A DNA stretch of 11,037 nt from Thermoleophilia bacterium (GTDB lineage: Bacteria; Actinomycetota; Thermoleophilia; Gaiellales; SKUG01), in assembly GCA_007122215.1 (NCBI GenBank), contig SKUG01000025.1, forward strand, positions 1 to 11,037, in the 5' to 3' direction. Below, one piece after another: positions 1-6,719 of the stretch. The notes under the pieces are model-generated. The model had not been told where the DNA came from. It did not search any database and saw only the letters and a list, made by a program, of their open reading frames with translations. The translations under genes and the position numbers were made by a program. Every line of letters starts with the position of its first letter. Position 1 is the first letter of the stretch.

Positions 1-102
1 GGGGAGGTCGTCGTCTTCTCGACGGTGTCGATCATGCGCGTCGAGGACGGGCGGCTCGTGGAAGAGCGCGAGTACATCGTGGACCGCAGCCCCTCCCGCT
101 GA
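1..102 (+). CDS. C-terminal fragment, possible NTF2/SnoaL-like protein
   Basis: Frame 1 is open from the window edge to TGA at 100-102, giving the last 33 residues of a protein whose start lies outside. The fragment alternates hydrophobic and polar residues as a pair of beta strands would (EVVVFSTVSIMRV, then EDGRLVEEREYIVD). A strand, a DGR turn and a strand with 'EERE' is how many SnoaL-like/NTF2-like proteins end ('..RVEDGRIVEER..'). The link to that family is an inference from this short tail only. The gene converges on the membrane-protein gene on the other strand, with 15 bp between the two stops and no clear terminator hairpin. Coding is likely because of the good codon use and the stop placement; the function is a weak call. 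Confidence 0.5.
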   Translation, partial: GEVVVFSTVSIMRVEDGRLVEEREYIVDRSPSR

Positions 103-117
103 CCGTCGGGCGCGCGC

Positions 118-1245
118 TCAGGGCGTGAGCAGGACGTCCGGCGTATCGAGCCAGGGCAGCCAGCCGAGCTCGACCAGTCCCACCGTCCCGGCCGCGATGC
201 AGGCAAGGATGATCACCAGGTCGCTGCCTGCCAGCGACCAGCCCCGCCAGCTGGCGATGCGGGCAGCGGCGATGCCCGCGACCCCGGCGGCCACCACCGG
301 AAGCGCTGCCATCGGCTCCACGAGCAGCCAGCACGTTGCCGCCATCAGCGCCGCGGCAACGATGGCACAGCCCATCGAGGTGCGGCTCCGGGCCGCCGTG
401 CCCGCGACCTCCTGGCCGAGGTCACGTGCCATGCCGATCGCCACGCCGGCGAGGTAGATGAGCGTCATCGGCAGCACCTGCAGGGTGAGCAGGTCGAGCG
501 GCGTGAGCCCCGGGAAGGAGAGCGAGAATCCCCCGCCCTGCTCGAGCTCCACGGAGATCGCGCTGGCGTCCCTGACCAGGCCGAGGTTGATCCCGGCCTC
601 GAACGCGAGGGCCACCAGCATCGCCATCACCACGGCGTAGACGAGCCCGTGGAGGATCGAGCGCACCACCAGGTGGCGTCGCATCCATGCCCGGGCACCG
701 AAGTCGACGCGCATCAGCAGCGACAGGCCGACCGCGACCACCCAGGTCCAGAGCCGCAGCTCGCCCACGTTGGCCAGGACCGTACCCTCGATGGCGATCA
801 CGATGATCGCGGCCATGTCGAGGTCGCCCTTGCGCACCTCGCCACGGCCGATCGGCGTATCCGTCCCGGCCTCGACCTCCTCATCCGCGTCTCGGGCGGT
901 CCGCAGCAGCTTCACGTGGACCAGGAAGAGCAGCAGCGCCACGTAGCTGTAGGCCACCTTGTCCCAGAGGGGCTGGCCGCTCACCCCGCCGACCTGCCCG
1001 TCGTCGAGCATCGGACCGGTCAGCAGGCCGCCCAGCCCGAAGCCCGCGATGAAGATCGCGGTGATCAGCACCACCTCCGACACCCGTGGCAGCGCGTGCG
1101 GCACGTAGGAGAGGATGCGGCCCAGGCGGCCCCGCTCCCGGTCCGGGACATTCGCCTCGGCATCGTCGGATGGTGCCGCGGACACGGGTGCGTCCGGGGA
1201 GCTCGCCTGGAGCTCGTCGCCCGGGTCATCGTGCGTGGTCGCCAT
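118..1245 (-). CDS. Multi-pass membrane protein, unknown function (375 aa)
   Basis: This is an integral membrane protein that I do not recognise. About 55 N-terminal residues are polar, acidic and rich in Ala, Asp and Pro, so probably cytosolic and disordered. They are followed by about nine hydrophobic segments: residues 57-77, 95-113, 144-160, 166-180, 196-217, 250-272, 291-309, 311-331 and 341-361. An acidic loop (DADEEVEAGTD, ~118-129) follows helix 2, and a polar stretch (~225-245) that could be extracytoplasmic lies between helices 5 and 6. I see no transport or enzyme signature. The open frame extends upstream to 1377, but that stretch lies over the start of the acyl-CoA dehydrogenase gene and reads as non-coding. 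I therefore chose the ATG at 1245, which starts MATTHDDPGDE. No good Shine-Dalgarno precedes it; a GGTATGCC box 6 nt upstream suggests a leaderless transcript. The gene diverges from the acyl-CoA dehydrogenase operon and converges with the fragment at 1-102. Confidence 0.8.
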   Translation of the reverse strand: MATTHDDPGDELQASSPDAPVSAAPSDDAEANVPDRERGRLGRILSYVPHALPRVSEVVLITAIFIAGFGLGGLLTGPMLDDGQVGGVSGQPLWDKVAYSYVALLLFLVHVKLLRTARDADEEVEAGTDTPIGRGEVRKGDLDMAAIIVIAIEGTVLANVGELRLWTWVVAVGLSLLMRVDFGARAWMRRHLVVRSILHGLVYAVVMAMLVALAFEAGINLGLVRDASAISVELEQGGGFSLSFPGLTPLDLLTLQVLPMTLIYLAGVAIGMARDLGQEVAGTAARSRTSMGCAIVAAALMAATCWLLVEPMAALPVVAAGVAGIAAARIASWRGWSLAGSDLVIILACIAAGTVGLVELGWLPWLDTPDVLLTP

Positions 1246-1251
1246 GGAGCG

Positions 1252-1257
1252 GGCATA
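1252..1257 (-). promoter_or_regulatory. Candidate -10 box of the membrane-protein gene
   Basis: On the minus strand the hexamer TATGCC, within GGGTATGCCC, ends exactly 6 nt before the ATG at 1245. That is the spacing expected if transcription starts at the start codon. The last base does not fit TANNNT and no -35 box is obvious, so this is a weak call supported mainly by the absence of a Shine-Dalgarno and by similar arrangements at 6516-6521 and 8907-8912. Confidence 0.25.
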
Positions 1258-1277
1258 CCCGTGATGCCGTCCGGTGG

Positions 1278-1283
1278 TAACCT
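1278..1283 (+). promoter_or_regulatory. Candidate -10 box of the acyl-CoA dehydrogenase operon
   Basis: TAACCT, in the context GGTGGTAACCTGCG, is the only TANNNT hexamer in plus orientation in the 97-bp divergent spacer (1246-1342). It would place the transcription start near 1290 and give a leader of about 53 nt, which contains the CGGAG ribosome-binding site at 1332-1336. No convincing -35 element is visible. It shares the GGTA(A/G)C(C/A)T pattern with the box before the gene at 8922. Confidence 0.35.
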
Positions 1284-1342
1284 GCGTGCAGCCGCGCGCC
1301 GGGTGCGCCCGCGCGATCCCCCAGCAGGAAACGGAGTCCCCG

Positions 1343-2542
1343 ATGGCAACGATGGAGCAGTCCCGGAGCGAGTACACCTACGGCCTCACCGAGGACCAGC
1401 TGGCCATCCGCGAGCACGTGCGGGAGGTGACGCGCCGCTACATCGAGCCGCGGGCCGCCGAGATCGACGAGCGTGCGGAGTTCCCCCAGGACATCCGGGA
1501 GCTGCTGGCCGAGAAAGACATCTTCGCGCTGCCCTTCCGCGAGGAGCACGGCGGGACCGGCACCGGGACGACGGCCCTGCTGATCGCCATCGAGGAGATG
1601 GCCAAGGCCTGCGGGACGAGCGCCCTCATGCTGGCCGTGCAGGAGCTCGGGGCCCTGCCGATCAAGCTCGCCGGCACCGAGGCACAGCAGCAGCAGTACC
1701 TGCCCCGGCTGGCATCGGGCGAGTGGCTGGCGGCCTACGGCCTGACCGAGCCCGAGTCCGGCAGCGACTCCGCGTCGATGCGCACCACGGCCCGGCTGGA
1801 GGGCGACGAGTGGGTGCTCAACGGCTCCAAGCGCTTCATCACCAACGGTGGGGTCGCCGACGTCTACGTGATCTTCGCGAAGACCGACCCGGACGCCGGG
1901 CATCGCGGCATCAGCGCGTTCATCGTCGAGGCCACCGCGCCCGGGTTCTCGGTGGGCAAGCTCGAGCACAAGATGGGCATCCGCGGCTCGACCACCGCAG
2001 AGCTCCACTTCGACGACTGCAGGGTGCCGGCCGATGCCATCCTCGGTGAGCCCGGCAGCGGCTTCCCGCTGGCCATGCAGGTCCTCGACCGCTCCCGTCC
2101 GGGCATCGCCGCGCAGGCGCTCGGCCACGCCCAGGGAGCGCTCGACTACGCCGGGCGCTACCTGCTGCAGCGTGAGCAGTTCGGCAAGCCCCTGGCCCGG
2201 CAGCAGGGGCTGCAGTTCATGCTCGCCGACATGCAGGTCAAGTGCACCGCAGGCCGCGAGCTCCTCTACAAGGTCGGCTGGATGATCGACACCGGGGCAC
2301 CGCGGGAGGAGCTGACCAGCTACTCGGCGATGGCGAAGCTCTTCTGCTCGGACATGGCCATGGAGGTCACCACCGATGCGGTCCAGCTGCTCGGCGGCTA
2401 CGGCTACGTCAGCGAGTACCCGGTCGAGCGCCTGATGCGCGACACCAAGATCACCCAGATCTACGAGGGCACCAACCAGGTGCAGCGGATCGTCATCAGC
2501 CGGCTGCTGCTGGCCGAGCTCGAGCGCTCGCTCGAGGCCTGA
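1343..2542 (+). CDS. Acyl-CoA dehydrogenase (FAD-dependent)
   Basis: A flavoenzyme that oxidises acyl-CoA thioesters to trans-2-enoyl-CoA and passes electrons to ETF, as in beta-oxidation or branched-chain amino acid breakdown; cytosolic. The 399 aa match the short/medium-chain family (about 380-400 aa). An N-terminal helical domain starts at YGLTEDQLAIREHV. The first family signature LTEPESGSD is at residues 134-142. The central beta domain has NGSKRFITNGG and the C-terminal helical domain has GYGYVSEYPVERLMRD. The catalytic base is Glu375 in IYEGTNQ, the position used by short- and medium-chain enzymes rather than the isovaleryl-CoA type. The ATG at 1343 is chosen because CGGAG (1332-1336) lies 6 nt upstream; an in-frame GTG at 1274 would add 23 atypical residues. 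It is the first gene of a likely operon with the VOC gene 25 bp downstream. No ETF or other beta-oxidation gene is in view, so the chain length and substrate are unknown. Confidence 0.95.
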   Translation: MATMEQSRSEYTYGLTEDQLAIREHVREVTRRYIEPRAAEIDERAEFPQDIRELLAEKDIFALPFREEHGGTGTGTTALLIAIEEMAKACGTSALMLAVQELGALPIKLAGTEAQQQQYLPRLASGEWLAAYGLTEPESGSDSASMRTTARLEGDEWVLNGSKRFITNGGVADVYVIFAKTDPDAGHRGISAFIVEATAPGFSVGKLEHKMGIRGSTTAELHFDDCRVPADAILGEPGSGFPLAMQVLDRSRPGIAAQALGHAQGALDYAGRYLLQREQFGKPLARQQGLQFMLADMQVKCTAGRELLYKVGWMIDTGAPREELTSYSAMAKLFCSDMAMEVTTDAVQLLGGYGYVSEYPVERLMRDTKITQIYEGTNQVQRIVISRLLLAELERSLEA

Positions 2543-2567
2543 GTGCGTCCACGAGGGAGGCTGGCGC

Positions 2568-2996
2568 GTGCTCGGCCTGTTCGAGATCCAGCTCGTCACC
2601 GATGACCACGAGGCGATGGTCGGGTTCTACCGGGACGTCATCGGCCTCCAGGTGATCGTCGAGTCTGCCGGTCGCGGCCGCGTCCACCTGCGGGTGGGGC
2701 AGGGGCAGCTGATCCTGGCGCGTGCCGGTGCCGAGCAGGTCCTGCCCGAGTGGCCCGGGGTGCCGCCGCGCATGTACGGGGCCGACGAGCCGACCATCCC
2801 GGGGCCCGGACGCCACGGGGCGATCCACTACGCGTTCCACGTCAACGACGGGCAGTGGGCGGGGATCCGCGCCCGGCTGGAGGACTGCGAGCAGGTCGCC
2901 TGCCGCGGCCCGATCACGTGGGGGGCCGGGTTCGAGTCCCTCTACTTCCGGGATCCTGACGGGAACGTCGCCGAGCTGATCCGCGGGGTCGACTGA
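2568..2996 (+). CDS. VOC/glyoxalase-fold protein
   Basis: A 142-aa protein of the vicinal oxygen chelate superfamily (glyoxalase I, extradiol dioxygenase, epimerase and drug-binding relatives), made of two beta-alpha-beta-beta-beta modules. Module 1 starts FEIQLVTDDHEAMVGFYRDVIGL and module 2 starts near GAIHYAFHVND. The classical C-terminal signature YFRDPDGNVAELI is present. Likely metal ligands are Gln8 or another residue of the first strand, His87 in the second module and Glu136 in the last strand. The first-strand position often holds His, so metal binding needs checking. The GTG start at 2568 is supported by a strong GAGGGAGG (2553-2560) 7 nt upstream. It sits 25 bp after the acyl-CoA dehydrogenase and is probably cotranscribed with it. 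Methylmalonyl-CoA epimerase is a VOC enzyme linked to acyl-CoA metabolism, but nothing specific identifies this protein as that enzyme. The family is secure; the reaction is unknown. Confidence 0.88.
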   Translation: MLGLFEIQLVTDDHEAMVGFYRDVIGLQVIVESAGRGRVHLRVGQGQLILARAGAEQVLPEWPGVPPRMYGADEPTIPGPGRHGAIHYAFHVNDGQWAGIRARLEDCEQVACRGPITWGAGFESLYFRDPDGNVAELIRGVD

Positions 2997-3019
2997 GCCG
3001 CACCCCGCGTGCGCAGGAA

Positions 3020-3038
3020 TCGACGCGGCAGGCGTCGA
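3020..3038 (+). repeat. 7-bp perfect stem-loop before the gene at 3049
   Basis: TCGACGC (3020-3026), loop GGCAG, GCGTCGA (3032-3038) form a perfect 7-bp stem. It lies 23 bp after the VOC stop and 10 bp before the GTG at 3049, inside a 52-bp gap. An alternative pairing, CCGCGT (3005-3010) with ACGCGG (3023-3028), overlaps its left arm. There is no T-tract, so it is a poor intrinsic terminator. It occupies the place where a ribosome-binding site would be and could limit translation or processing of the next gene. Confidence 0.5.
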
Positions 3039-3048
3039 ACCACCCACC

Positions 3049-4362
3049 GTGGACCAGCTCCAGCTGCCGATACGGAATCCCGGCCTCTACTCAGGACTGC
3101 GCGCCTTCGTGGCTGCAGCCCTCGAGCTGCTGCGCGACGATGTCGCGGCAGGTGCCGAGCCGAGCTTCTCCGTGGGGGTCCACCGCGACGCGCCCGGCGC
3201 GCCGGGCCTGTACGAGTTCCAGCCCCTGGCTGCCCGGTTCGTGCTCGAGCGGGCGCGGCGGATTGCCGAGCTGCCCGCGACCGAGGAGGCAGCCTGGACG
3301 GTGGCGAGCGATCCGGCTGTGATGGCGTTCCTGCGGGCCGGGACGGCCGGCCAGCTCGTCGAGCCCGAGCAGGTTGCCCGGGACGAGGTCCTGCTGCCGC
3401 TCCTGACGACGATGGCCGAGCTCAACCCCGGGTTCGAGCTCGACGAGGATGCCCTCCTGCAGGCCTACCTGCGCCTCGAGTCCAGCCTCTATGGTGACGG
3501 GCGCCGGTATGCGGCCGCGGTTCCGATCGCCGGGCTGCGTCTGGCTGCAGGCGACCTCCTGCTGGCCGACGGCGTGCGCCTGCGCAGCGTCGACCCCGAG
3601 CTCTTCCGGCTGGAGTGGCCCGAGGCCGCCCAGCTCAACTGGGGCGGTGACGGCGGCCTGCCCGGGGTGGTACTCGAGTTCGAGCGCCTGGTCGGCGAGC
3701 ACGACAGCCAGGCTGCGCTCGACCCCGTGCCGGCGGTCGAGCAGTTCCTCTCGGTCGTGCGAACCGTCGTGGCCGGAGCTGCCCACGCCGGTCCCTACGT
3801 GCTCGAGCGGCTCGACTTCCGAACGCTCGCCCCGCGCCCGGTCTCGCCGCTGGCAGCGGTGCGCTGTGGCTCGGTCACGAGCGTGATCGACCCGACGGTG
3901 GCGAGCGTGCTGCCCGGGGCGCTGCGCCGCCTGGCCAAGGACCCGCATGGGGTGCTGGCCCGTGGCATCGAGCGCTACCAGGTTGCCATGGGCATGGGCG
4001 ATGCCAGCTCGCTGCGGCTGGTGCTCGACGCGCTCACCGACCTCTACGCCGCCGAGGGTGAGCACGCGGCTGCTGCACTGCGCATCGCAGCGGTGGTCGG
4101 CCCGTCGCTGGCCGAGCGTCGCCAGCTGGCCGATGCCATGCGGCTCGTCGCGGTTGCCGTTCGTGAGGGGCGCCTGCCAGACGAGCAGCTGCGCCAGGCC
4201 GGACGACTGCTGGCCGCTGCCCTGCGCACGACCCTGGCGGCTGCGCTGGTGGGCGACCTGCCGCTGACACACGTCCAGGCCTACGCCGACGGCATCCTGC
4301 TGGGGGAGCGAGAGCGCCGGCAGCTTGGCGTGACGGCGCTGCGCCCGGTGCTCCAGACCTGA
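3049..4362 (+). CDS. Unknown protein with a degenerate ApeA-type HEPN-like C-terminus
   Basis: A 437-aa soluble protein with no close family that I can name. The N-terminal ~300 residues mix helices and strands (for example GLRLAAGDLLLADGVRLRSV at ~164-183) and show no catalytic motif. Residues ~305-401 follow the layout of ApeA-like HEPN domains: a helix IERYQVAMGMGD, a helix LRLVLDALTDLYAAEGE, a helix ALRIAAVVG, then LADAMRLVAVAVREGRLPDE and a final LLAAALRTTLAAAL. In those families the fourth segment reads roughly 'RSxIVHGGRLP' and holds the RNase R-x(4-6)-H motif. Here the matching stretch is AVAVREGRLP (~368-377), with no His and no matching Arg, so nuclease activity is unlikely if the alignment holds. 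This assignment is from pattern memory only. The GTG at 3049 is the first start; no Shine-Dalgarno is visible and a hairpin sits just upstream. The gene ends 11 bp from the convergent ATPase gene. Its composition resembles its neighbours, with no sign of recent transfer. Confidence 0.75.
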   Translation: MDQLQLPIRNPGLYSGLRAFVAAALELLRDDVAAGAEPSFSVGVHRDAPGAPGLYEFQPLAARFVLERARRIAELPATEEAAWTVASDPAVMAFLRAGTAGQLVEPEQVARDEVLLPLLTTMAELNPGFELDEDALLQAYLRLESSLYGDGRRYAAAVPIAGLRLAAGDLLLADGVRLRSVDPELFRLEWPEAAQLNWGGDGGLPGVVLEFERLVGEHDSQAALDPVPAVEQFLSVVRTVVAGAAHAGPYVLERLDFRTLAPRPVSPLAAVRCGSVTSVIDPTVASVLPGALRRLAKDPHGVLARGIERYQVAMGMGDASSLRLVLDALTDLYAAEGEHAAAALRIAAVVGPSLAERRQLADAMRLVAVAVREGRLPDEQLRQAGRLLAAALRTTLAAALVGDLPLTHVQAYADGILLGERERRQLGVTALRPVLQT

Positions 4363-4373
4363 CCCCGGCTGGG

Positions 4374-5507
4374 CTAGGCGTCACCTGCGTAGAGGTGCAG
4401 CGCGAGGCCCAGCAGCCCGTCGAGTGACGCCTCCAGGCGTGGCATCCGTGGCGCGGAGGCCACCGGCGATCCCATCGTCTGGTCGCGCAGCAGGGCGATC
4501 CGCTCGGCATCCCGGCGGGCGACGTCCTGGTGGTCGCGCAGGCAGCGCGCGAGGCGCCGTGCGAGGTCGTCCGGGATCTCGCCGAGCTCCTGCAGGTCCT
4601 GGGCACGTCGCAGGCGGCCCGGCCACTCCGGCTCGACCCGGTTCACGACCGTGCCGATGAAGCCGAGCCCCTGGTCGGCAAGCGACAGCCAGAACTCCGC
4701 TGCACCGGTGAGGGACTCGCGCTCGGGGCTCGTGACCACCAGGAAGCCGGTGGATTCCTCGGCCAGCAGGCGCTCCACGACCTGGACCCGCTCCCCGAAG
4801 AGGTCGTACATCCCCTCGAACGCCTCGAAGAACTCGCTGACGTCCTGCAGGGCCTCGGCGCCCGTGAGCCGGGAGAGTCCCTGGACGAGCAGGCCCCGGG
4901 CCCCACCGACCGCGCGCAGACCGACACGTCCCATCCGCAGCGATGGCTTGAGGAACCAGCGCAGGGAGCGACCGTTGAGGAACTCGAGGATGCGCTGGGG
5001 GGCATCGAGCAGGTCCCGGGCGTGTGCCATGGGCGGGGTGTCGACCACGATCAGGTCGAAGTCGCCGGCCCGGTCGATCTCGTAGAGGCGCTCGAGCGCC
5101 ATGTACTCCTGGACGCTGGCAGCGTGCCGGGTGAGCTCCCGGTAGAGGGAGTTGTCGAAGATCCGATCGCGGGACTCGGGATCGGGGGCGGTCTCCTCGA
5201 CGAGCCTGTCGAAGGTGCGCTGGGGATCGAGCATCGCCGCCGTGAGGGCGCCCCCCGGGGCAGCCGACGCCGGCAGCGTGATCGGCCGCAGCTGGTCATC
5301 CAGCCGCTCGAGGCCCAGCGCCTGGGCCAGGCGACGTGCCGGGTCGATGGTGAGCACGCACACGCGACGTCCCCGCATGGCCTCCGCCGCAGCCAGTGCT
5401 GCAGCAACCGAGGTCTTGCCGACCCCGCCCGTGCCACAGACGACCGCAACGTGGGTGCCGTCGAGGACCTCAGCGAGGCCGGAGGCTGCCGTGGGCGCCG
5501 CGCTCAT
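4374..5507 (-). CDS. ArsA/Get3-like ATPase with variant P-loop (Rv3680-like)
   Basis: A 377-aa SIMIBI-class P-loop ATPase of the ArsA/Get3 family. The Walker A is GTGGVGKTS (residues 25-33): Thr26 replaces the signature Lys that normally reaches across the dimer, while the catalytic Lys31 is kept. Switch I is TIDPARRL (53-60). Switch II/Walker B is IVVDTPPMAHARDLLDAP (starting near 153, Asp156). The order 'GTGGVGKT...LTIDPARRLAQALG...VVDTPP...LLDAP' is what I recall for mycobacterial Rv3680, half of a paired ATPase complex. Eukaryotic Get3 has a CxxC zinc site and ArsA a set of arsenite-binding cysteines; neither pattern is present. With no arsB or arsR in view, arsenic efflux is unlikely. 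The ATG at 5507 overlaps the stop of the upstream partner (ATGA, 5504-5507), so the two are translationally coupled and probably form a heterodimer. The open frame continues to 6776, but that extension is a shadow of the partner gene. The client or cargo is unknown. Confidence 0.88.
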   Translation of the reverse strand: MSAAPTAASGLAEVLDGTHVAVVCGTGGVGKTSVAAALAAAEAMRGRRVCVLTIDPARRLAQALGLERLDDQLRPITLPASAAPGGALTAAMLDPQRTFDRLVEETAPDPESRDRIFDNSLYRELTRHAASVQEYMALERLYEIDRAGDFDLIVVDTPPMAHARDLLDAPQRILEFLNGRSLRWFLKPSLRMGRVGLRAVGGARGLLVQGLSRLTGAEALQDVSEFFEAFEGMYDLFGERVQVVERLLAEESTGFLVVTSPERESLTGAAEFWLSLADQGLGFIGTVVNRVEPEWPGRLRRAQDLQELGEIPDDLARRLARCLRDHQDVARRDAERIALLRDQTMGSPVASAPRMPRLEASLDGLLGLALHLYAGDA

Positions 5508-6508
5508 GTCCGGCTCCCCCTGCCGGCTGCTGCCCCGAAGGATGCCGCGGCGGTCGGGCGCTGCCCCCGGGCGGCACGCTCGAGCACGCGCAGCTCGCTG
5601 CGCCCCACGGCGTCGGCAAACAGGAACGGCAGCTGCGCCATCGGCCCGACCGTCGAGCCCAGCCGGGCGAGCTCCTCCAGCTGCCGCTCCCGGCGTTCGA
5701 GCTCGGAGCTGGCCGCCCCGACTGCCGAGCCCAGCACGCCGTCGGGAGCTCCCTCGGTGAGCTCCCGCAGCAGTCCTGCCTCCGCATCGCTGAAGCGCTG
5801 TGCCAGCACGGCGTTGGCGACCACCGCCGCGACCTCGATGTCCTCCGTGGAGAGGACCTCGTGCAGGTCCAGCGTCTCGGTGACCGGCAGCTCCTCCGGG
5901 AGCGTGACGAGGATCGCCCCGAAGCGGTCCGGGTCCCGCACGAACCCGTGGATCTCGCGGGCCTGGTTGGCAATCAGCCCCACGGGCATCGCCCGGGCCA
6001 GCGCCGAGACCATCGTCAGCAGCCCGACCCCGTGCCCGGTTGCCGGGGCGTCCACCACGATCGCATCCCAGCGCTCGCCATCGCCATCCCCGTGGCGCGC
6101 CAGCTTCCAGACCTTGCCCAGCACCAGCACGTCGTCGAAGCCCGGTGCGACCTCGGCGAACTGGCGCACGACGGGGTTGCCCACCAGCCGGTCGGCGACC
6201 ACCTTCACCTTCAGGTGCATCCGGGCGTACTCTCGCAGCGCGTTGTCCGGGTCGATGCGCAGGGCCTGCAGCGACTGCGCGATGGTGGTCGGCTCGTAGC
6301 CGATGCCGCGGTCGCTGATCAGTGCTGCTGCCCCATCGTGTCCGGCGATCTCGACCAGCAGCGTCCGGCACCCTGCCGCCGCAAAGGTCAGCGCGGTTGC
6401 CGCTGCAACCGTCGTCTTGCCCACGCCGCCCTTGCCGGTCACGTAGAGCGTCCGAGGCTGCAGCTCGAACGGCAGGCGGGCAGGTGATGGTGTGGCGGCA
6501 GGGCCCAT
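5504..6508 (-). CDS. ArsA/Get3-like ATPase with intact deviant Walker A (Rv3679-like)
   Basis: A 334-aa ATPase of the ArsA/Get3 family and the upstream partner of the gene ending at 4374. The deviant Walker A GKGGVGKTT (residues 25-33) has both the signature Lys26 and Lys31. Switch I is replaced by LLVEIAGHDG (50-59) instead of a DPA motif. A conserved stretch APGFDDVLVLGKVWKL (121-136) is followed by switch II IVVDAPATGHG (150-160). The 'VE-G' strand and the 'APG..DVL..GK' segment are as I recall for mycobacterial Rv3679, supporting the Rv3679/Rv3680-type assignment. The ATG at 6508 is preferred; a GTG directly before it (6511) is an equal alternative. No Shine-Dalgarno is present, but TATCCT lies 7 nt upstream, so the message is probably leaderless. 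The pair is transcribed away from parA-ftsZ across a 261-bp spacer. A role in membrane-protein targeting or metabolic regulation is only inferred from the family. Confidence 0.88.
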   Translation of the reverse strand: MGPAATPSPARLPFELQPRTLYVTGKGGVGKTTVAAATALTFAAAGCRTLLVEIAGHDGAAALISDRGIGYEPTTIAQSLQALRIDPDNALREYARMHLKVKVVADRLVGNPVVRQFAEVAPGFDDVLVLGKVWKLARHGDGDGERWDAIVVDAPATGHGVGLLTMVSALARAMPVGLIANQAREIHGFVRDPDRFGAILVTLPEELPVTETLDLHEVLSTEDIEVAAVVANAVLAQRFSDAEAGLLRELTEGAPDGVLGSAVGAASSELERRERQLEELARLGSTVGPMAQLPFLFADAVGRSELRVLERAARGQRPTAAASFGAAAGRGSRT

Positions 6509-6515
6509 CACGCGC

Positions 6516-6521
6516 AGGATA
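6516..6521 (-). promoter_or_regulatory. -10 box of the ArsA-like pair, leaderless
   Basis: On the minus strand TATCCT is followed by 7 nt (GCGCGTG) and then the ATG at 6508, so transcription would start at or within a base or two of the start codon. The hexamer fits TANNNT. It sits in overlapping palindromes, GGATATCC (6517-6524) and ATCCGGAT (6521-6528), which could also be a regulator site. A -35 element is not evident. Confidence 0.5.
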
Positions 6522-6604
6522 TCCGGATCGTCGGGCACGCGTGGGACAGGATCCCCTCCCAGGCCCGGCACGCCAGGCGGGCGCGGGGGTGGCAACGGGC
6601 AACC

Positions 6605-6622
6605 CGGGCCATCCGGGGCCCG
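6605..6622. repeat. Inverted repeat in the divergent spacer (6-bp stem)
   Basis: CGGGCC (6605-6610), a 6-nt loop, then GGCCCG (6617-6622): a perfect 6-bp GC-only stem in the spacer between the ArsA-like pair and parA. It could form by chance at this base composition; it is listed because two further stem-loops follow within 100 bp. Confidence 0.3.
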
Positions 6623-6670
6623 CATGCGGCCACCAGCGATGAACTCGGTGACACGGAAACGTCCGAGCAC

Positions 6671-6690
6671 GCGACAACCCGACGTGTCGC
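6671..6690. promoter_or_regulatory. Inverted repeat GCGACA-N8-TGTCGC, possible operator
   Basis: GCGACA (6671-6676) and TGTCGC (6685-6690) are perfect inverted half-sites with an 8-nt spacer, about 80 bp upstream of the parA start. The centre-to-centre spacing is 14 nt, a little over one helical turn, as dimeric regulators often use. A weaker overlapping match pairs GGTGACACG (6647-6655) with CGTGTCGCC (6683-6691) at 8 of 9 positions. No second copy is seen in this window, so operator function is an inference. Confidence 0.35.
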
Positions 6691-6700
6691 CGTGGCTGGC

Positions 6701-6719
6701 GCCGGCCCCCATGGCCGGC
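6701..6719 (+). repeat. 7-bp stem-loop upstream of parA
   Basis: GCCGGCC (6701-6707), loop CCCAT, GGCCGGC (6713-6719) form a perfect 7-bp all-GC hairpin about 50 bp before the parA start. There is no T-tract and no gene end upstream on this strand, so it is not a terminator of a known gene. It may be a structured 5' leader element or part of a regulatory site. Confidence 0.45.

Noticed and set aside
1226..2599. 457-codon open frame antisense to the acyl-CoA dehydrogenase
   Set aside because: Its translation is rich in His, Gln, Leu and Gly with no domain pattern, and it covers a gene with clear catalytic motifs; a GC-rich shadow frame.
1343..2996. Methylmalonyl-CoA epimerase next to a propionate-type dehydrogenase
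   Set aside because: The VOC protein has only general family marks and no mutase or carboxylase genes are nearby.
3091..4272. 393-codon minus-strand frame across the pseudo-HEPN gene
   Set aside because: Composition is Gln/His/Arg-rich with no hydrophobic core, while the plus-strand protein has regular helices and codon-position bias.
4360..4380. Bidirectional terminator between the convergent genes ending at 4362 and 4374
   Set aside because: Only 11 bp separate the stops and I find no stable perfect stem or T-tract.
4530..6299. 589-codon plus-strand frame antisense to both ArsA-like ATPases
   Set aside because: The opposite strand holds intact Walker A and switch motifs in two coupled genes; this frame reads as low-complexity Ser/Arg-rich shadow.
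4374..6508. Arsenite efflux operon (arsA)
   Set aside because: No arsB, arsD, arsR or arsC neighbour and no cysteine pattern for arsenite binding; the paired Rv3679/Rv3680-type assignment fits better.
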